DNA from: Amycolatopsis sp. FDAARGOS 1241 | GTDB lineage: Bacteria; Actinomycetota; Actinomycetes; Mycobacteriales; Pseudonocardiaceae | Length of the DNA: 64,000 bases | NCBI RefSeq assembly: GCF_016889705.1 | Contig: NZ_CP069526.1 | Location: forward strand, 5,456,001 to 5,520,000 | Reading direction: 5' to 3' | In this document: piece by piece, positions 61,179-64,000 of the stretch | Position numbering within the stretch: the stretch's first letter is position 1 | Layout of the letters: each line of letters starts with the position of its first letter | Made by a program: the position numbers and the translations under genes | Notes under the pieces: model-generated | Databases searched by the model: none | What the model was told of the DNA's origin: nothing | What the model saw: only the letters and a program-made list of their open reading frames with translations

Positions 61179-62945
61179 ATGCCAATCGGGACCGTCCTCG
61201 TGGCGAACCGCGGCGAGATCGCCGTTCGCATCATCCGCGCGTGCCACGAGCTCGGCCTGCGCGCCGTCGCGGTGTACAGCGACGCCGACGCCGGAGCCTT
61301 GCACGTGCGGCTCGCCGACGAGGCGCACCGGATCGGGCCCGCGCCGGCTCGCGCGTCCTATCTCGACGTCGACGCCGTGCTGGATGCCGCGAAGGCGGCC
61401 GGTGCGGACCTCGTGCACCCGGGTTACGGCTTGCTGAGCGAGGACGCGGCGTTCGCGGAGGCGGTCGCCGCGGCCGGGCTGACGTTCGTCGGGCCGCCCG
61501 CGGAGATCATCGCGCGCCTGGGCGACAAGGTGGCGGCGCGCGCGGTCGCCGAGAAGTGCGGCGTGCCGGTGCCACCGGGCACGGGTGACCTGACGGCCGA
61601 GCAGGCCGTGGCCGAGGCGGAACGGATCGGGTTCCCGCTCGTGGTCAAGGCGTCGTTCGGCGGTGGCGGGCGGGGGATGCGCGTGGTGGCCTCGGCCACC
61701 GGCCTGGTCGAGGCGATGGCAGCCGCCGGGCGGGAAGCGGACGCCGCGTTCGGGCGGCCGGAGGTGCACCTCGAGCGCTACCTGCGGCCGGTGCGCCACG
61801 TCGAGGTGCAGGTGCTCGGCGACGCGCACGGCACGGTCGTCCACCTCGCCGACCGCGACTGCTCGGTGCAGCGTCGCCACCAGAAGCTGATCGAGGAAGC
61901 CCCGGCGTTCGGCCTGCCGGACGCGGTCCGCACTGCGCTGCGGGACGCGGCCGTGACACTGGCGCGGGAGGTCGGGTACGTGGGCGCGGGGACCGTCGAG
62001 TTCCTGCTGCTGCCGGAATCCGGCGAGTTCTTCTTCCTGGAGATGAACACGCGGCTGCAGGTCGAGCACGGTGTGACGGAGCTCGTCACCGGCCTCGACA
62101 TCGTCGCGGCGCAGCTGCGGATCGCACTGGGTGAGCCGCTGCCGTTCACCCAGGACGACGTGGTGGTGCGCGGGCACGCGATCCAGGCGCGCATCGCCGC
62201 CGAGGACCCGTGGGCGGGCTTCCGGCCGGCACCGGGCACCGTGTCCGGGCTGGCCCTGCCCCTGGGCCCCGGCGTCCGCAACGACTTCGGCGTCGAGCCG
62301 GGCGGCTCGGTCCCGGCGATGTACGACTCGCTGTTCGGCAAAGTCCTCGCCCACGGCAGTGATCGCGACGCCGCGCGCCGCCGGCTCGCCGGTGCGCTCG
62401 CGGAGCTGCGGGTCGCGGGCGTGCCGACGACGGCGCCGTACCTCCGGACGATCCTCGAGTCGGATTCGTTCACCGAAGGCAGGCACGACACGGGATCGGT
62501 GGAACGGGAGTGGGTGCCGGATCCGGCCGAGGCCCCCGCGGCTCCCGGGCCGGTGGCCGTGGACCGCCCCGCGGCGGATGCCGTGCCCGCCCGGCGGGTC
62601 CGGATCAGCACGGACCGGGGGCCGGTGGAGATCGCCGTCTACGGCCGCGCGCGGCGGCCCGGGGCGGTCGCCGGACCGTCGGATCGCCCATTGCGCGACG
62701 GCGCAACCAGCCGCACCGCGGACGCGGTGGCCGGCGGAGTGCCGGCAGCGCCGATGGACGCGACCGTCGTCGCGATCCGCGTCGAGCCCGGCCAGGAGAT
62801 CGCCGCGGGCGAGGTCGTCGCGGTGCTGGAGGCGATGAAGATGGAGATGGAGGTGCGCACGGAGGCAAGCGGCGTCGTCGGTGCCGTCCTCGTCACGCCC
62901 GGCACCTCCGTGGCCGCCGGAGCACCGCTGATCACACTCGCCTGA
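61179..62945 (+). CDS. Acyl-CoA carboxylase alpha subunit (biotin carboxylase plus biotin carrier)
   Basis: A 588-residue protein. The biotin carboxylase domain starts VLVANRGEIAVRIIRACHEL, has the ATP-grasp glycine loop VKASFGGGGRGMRVV and EMNTRLQVEHGVTELVTGLD, and the C-terminal carrier domain has the biotinylated lysine in LEAMKMEMEV. It pairs with the beta subunit encoded divergently at 59410-60981. At 588 residues it is shorter than the 650-670 of methylcrotonyl-CoA carboxylases but normal for actinobacterial AccA-type proteins. Confidence 0.92.
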   Translation: MPIGTVLVANRGEIAVRIIRACHELGLRAVAVYSDADAGALHVRLADEAHRIGPAPARASYLDVDAVLDAAKAAGADLVHPGYGLLSEDAAFAEAVAAAGLTFVGPPAEIIARLGDKVAARAVAEKCGVPVPPGTGDLTAEQAVAEAERIGFPLVVKASFGGGGRGMRVVASATGLVEAMAAAGREADAAFGRPEVHLERYLRPVRHVEVQVLGDAHGTVVHLADRDCSVQRRHQKLIEEAPAFGLPDAVRTALRDAAVTLAREVGYVGAGTVEFLLLPESGEFFFLEMNTRLQVEHGVTELVTGLDIVAAQLRIALGEPLPFTQDDVVVRGHAIQARIAAEDPWAGFRPAPGTVSGLALPLGPGVRNDFGVEPGGSVPAMYDSLFGKVLAHGSDRDAARRRLAGALAELRVAGVPTTAPYLRTILESDSFTEGRHDTGSVEREWVPDPAEAPAAPGPVAVDRPAADAVPARRVRISTDRGPVEIAVYGRARRPGAVAGPSDRPLRDGATSRTADAVAGGVPAAPMDATVVAIRVEPGQEIAAGEVVAVLEAMKMEMEVRTEASGVVGAVLVTPGTSVAAGAPLITLA

Positions 62946-63036
62946 CGCAGGTGCGCGGCCCGACGGCTCCCCGGGACGGCGAGGATGGGGCCGCCCCGCC
63001 GGGAGCCACCGGCCACCGCGCGTGAAGCGAGCCCGA

Positions 63037-63837
63037 TCAGGACTCCGGGACGGCGACGATCGGGATGTCCGGGCCGCCGCCGTCGATGCGGATGCGTTGC
63101 GCGGTCAGGTAGTCGGCGGCGGAAGAGGCGAGAAAGGCCACCACGCCGGCGATGTCCTCGGGCCGCGCCACGCGGCCGAAGGGGTAGCGGGCGTCGAGGT
63201 CCGCGAGGGTGGGGGCGCCCGACGCCGCCACCAGGCGTTCGCCCATGTCCGTGGCGACCAGGCCGGGCGCGACGATGTTCACGCGCACGCCGCTCGCCCG
63301 TTCTTCGTAGGCCAGGGTGCGTGCGGCGGTCTCCATGGCGGCCTTCGCCATGGAGTAGGCCGCGCCGCCGCCCGGGGCGGTGTCGACGATGGCGCTGGAC
63401 ACCACGATCACGTCGCCGCGCGGCGCCGCGCGCAGGTCCGGCAGCAGGGACCGGATCAGCGCCAGCGGGCCCAGCGTGTGAACGCGCAACAGGCGCAGGT
63501 ACTCCTGCTCGTCGGTGTCCGCGACGGGGGTGCCGCGGCTCGCGGTGCCCGCGTTGCTGACGAGGAGGTCGATGGGGCCCAGGTCGACCCGGATCCGCTG
63601 CACCATCGTGGCGACGGCGTCCGTGTCGTCGACCGACGCGCGGTAGGCGACTGCGGTCCCGCCCTCGGCGGCGATCCCCGCGACGACCTCCTCGGCCGCC
63701 GCGGCGTCGCGCCGGTAGTTGACCGCGACCGCGGCACCGCCGGCCGCCAGCCGCAGGGCCACCGCGCGGCCGACGCCGCGCGAACCTCCGGTCACGAGCG
63801 CGGTGCGCCCCGCCAGCGGTGCGGCGATGTCGGACAT
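63037..63837 (-). CDS. SDR family NAD(P)-dependent oxidoreductase
   Basis: A 266-residue classical SDR from ATG 63837 with GAGGAG six bases upstream; a GTG at 63864 overlapping the previous stop is an alternative. TGGSRGVG binds the cofactor, VSNAGTAS follows, and YSMAK is the catalytic pair. It probably oxidises an alcohol of the pathway and is co-transcribed with another SDR gene that enters from the right edge. Confidence 0.9.
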   Translation of the reverse strand: MSDIAAPLAGRTALVTGGSRGVGRAVALRLAAGGAAVAVNYRRDAAAAEEVVAGIAAEGGTAVAYRASVDDTDAVATMVQRIRVDLGPIDLLVSNAGTASRGTPVADTDEQEYLRLLRVHTLGPLALIRSLLPDLRAAPRGDVIVVSSAIVDTAPGGGAAYSMAKAAMETAARTLAYEERASGVRVNIVAPGLVATDMGERLVAASGAPTLADLDARYPFGRVARPEDIAGVVAFLASSAADYLTAQRIRIDGGGPDIPIVAVPES

Positions 63838-63860
63838 CGGAAACTCCTCGCTGTTGTGCG

Positions 63861-64000
63861 TCACAAGCGGGTCGCGGCGTCCAGCCGGACCACTTCGCCG
63901 TTGAGCAGCTCGTTTTCCATGAAGCTCGCGACCAGCCGGGCGAAGTCGTCCGGGCGGCCCAGCCGCTTGGGGAACACGTGCAGGTCCATCAGCGCGGCGC
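63861..64000 (-). CDS. SDR family oxidoreductase, C-terminal part
   Basis: The frame enters from the right edge and ends with TGA at 63861. It reads FPKRLGRPDDFARLVASFME, NELLNGEVVRLDAATRL, the standard C-terminus of a classical SDR (substrate loop, then the LNGEVVRLDG-like strand). The nucleotide-binding half lies outside the window. Its stop is 24 bp from the start of the next SDR gene. Confidence 0.8.
   Translation of the reverse strand, partial: AALMDLHVFPKRLGRPDDFARLVASFMENELLNGEVVRLDAATRL

Overview
The window is high-GC DNA (roughly 70%) with GTG and TTG starts, ATGA/GTGA gene overlaps, a WhiB-family protein, a FtsK-type TraB and LigD-type end-joining genes. This points to an actinomycete, most likely Pseudonocardiaceae (Amycolatopsis- or Pseudonocardia-like). 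That placement comes from recognising protein families; no search was run.

Three metabolic blocks surround a genomic island. Positions 1-6,500: a gentisate ring-cleavage pair (dioxygenase plus FAH hydrolase), a PaaX-type and an IclR-type regulator, and an MFS transporter overlapping a DapA-family aldolase gene. Positions 6,600-9,900 are decaying: LigD ligase and polymerase genes, each with an apparent frameshift, and an antisense pseudogene. Positions 10,181-23,664 carry a plus-strand operon (SDR, sugar-phosphate isomerase-like, DUF993, flavoprotein, SDR), a LysR regulator, a minus-strand operon (MaoC, two CaiB/BaiF CoA-transferases around an SDR, MFS transporter) and ilvD. At 24,251 lies a Tat-exported glycoside hydrolase behind a LacI-type operator.

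Positions 27,400-50,606 form a composite mobile island. It holds a degraded tyrosine integrase, DUF5984 and other orphan genes, an OLD-family ATPase/TOPRIM nuclease, a KTSC protein, a tRNA(CAU) 3' fragment with inverted repeats (probable attachment scar), and the wreck of a conflict-type locus. In that wreck the membrane gene has three in-frame stops and no frameshift, and the TPR/CHAT-like effector survives only as an N-terminus beside an IS5-like remnant. Then come two facing HTH-Nudix paralogues and a conjugative module: HTH, WhiB, membrane proteins, a DUF2637 gene split by an IS110 element, TraB, and a large serine recombinase whose 3' end runs into tRNA-Leu(GAG) at 50,524-50,606.

Positions 51,561-64,000 are a catabolic cluster: acyl-CoA dehydrogenase, alpha/beta hydrolase, TetR regulator, Old-Yellow-Enzyme-type flavoprotein, ferredoxin, P450, SnoaL-like protein, enoyl-CoA hydratase, biotin-dependent carboxylase beta and alpha subunits, and SDRs. 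Related operator-like sequences lie before four of its transcription units. The set suggests oxygenation, CoA activation and carboxylation-dependent degradation of a branched or terpenoid substrate, not identifiable from sequence alone.
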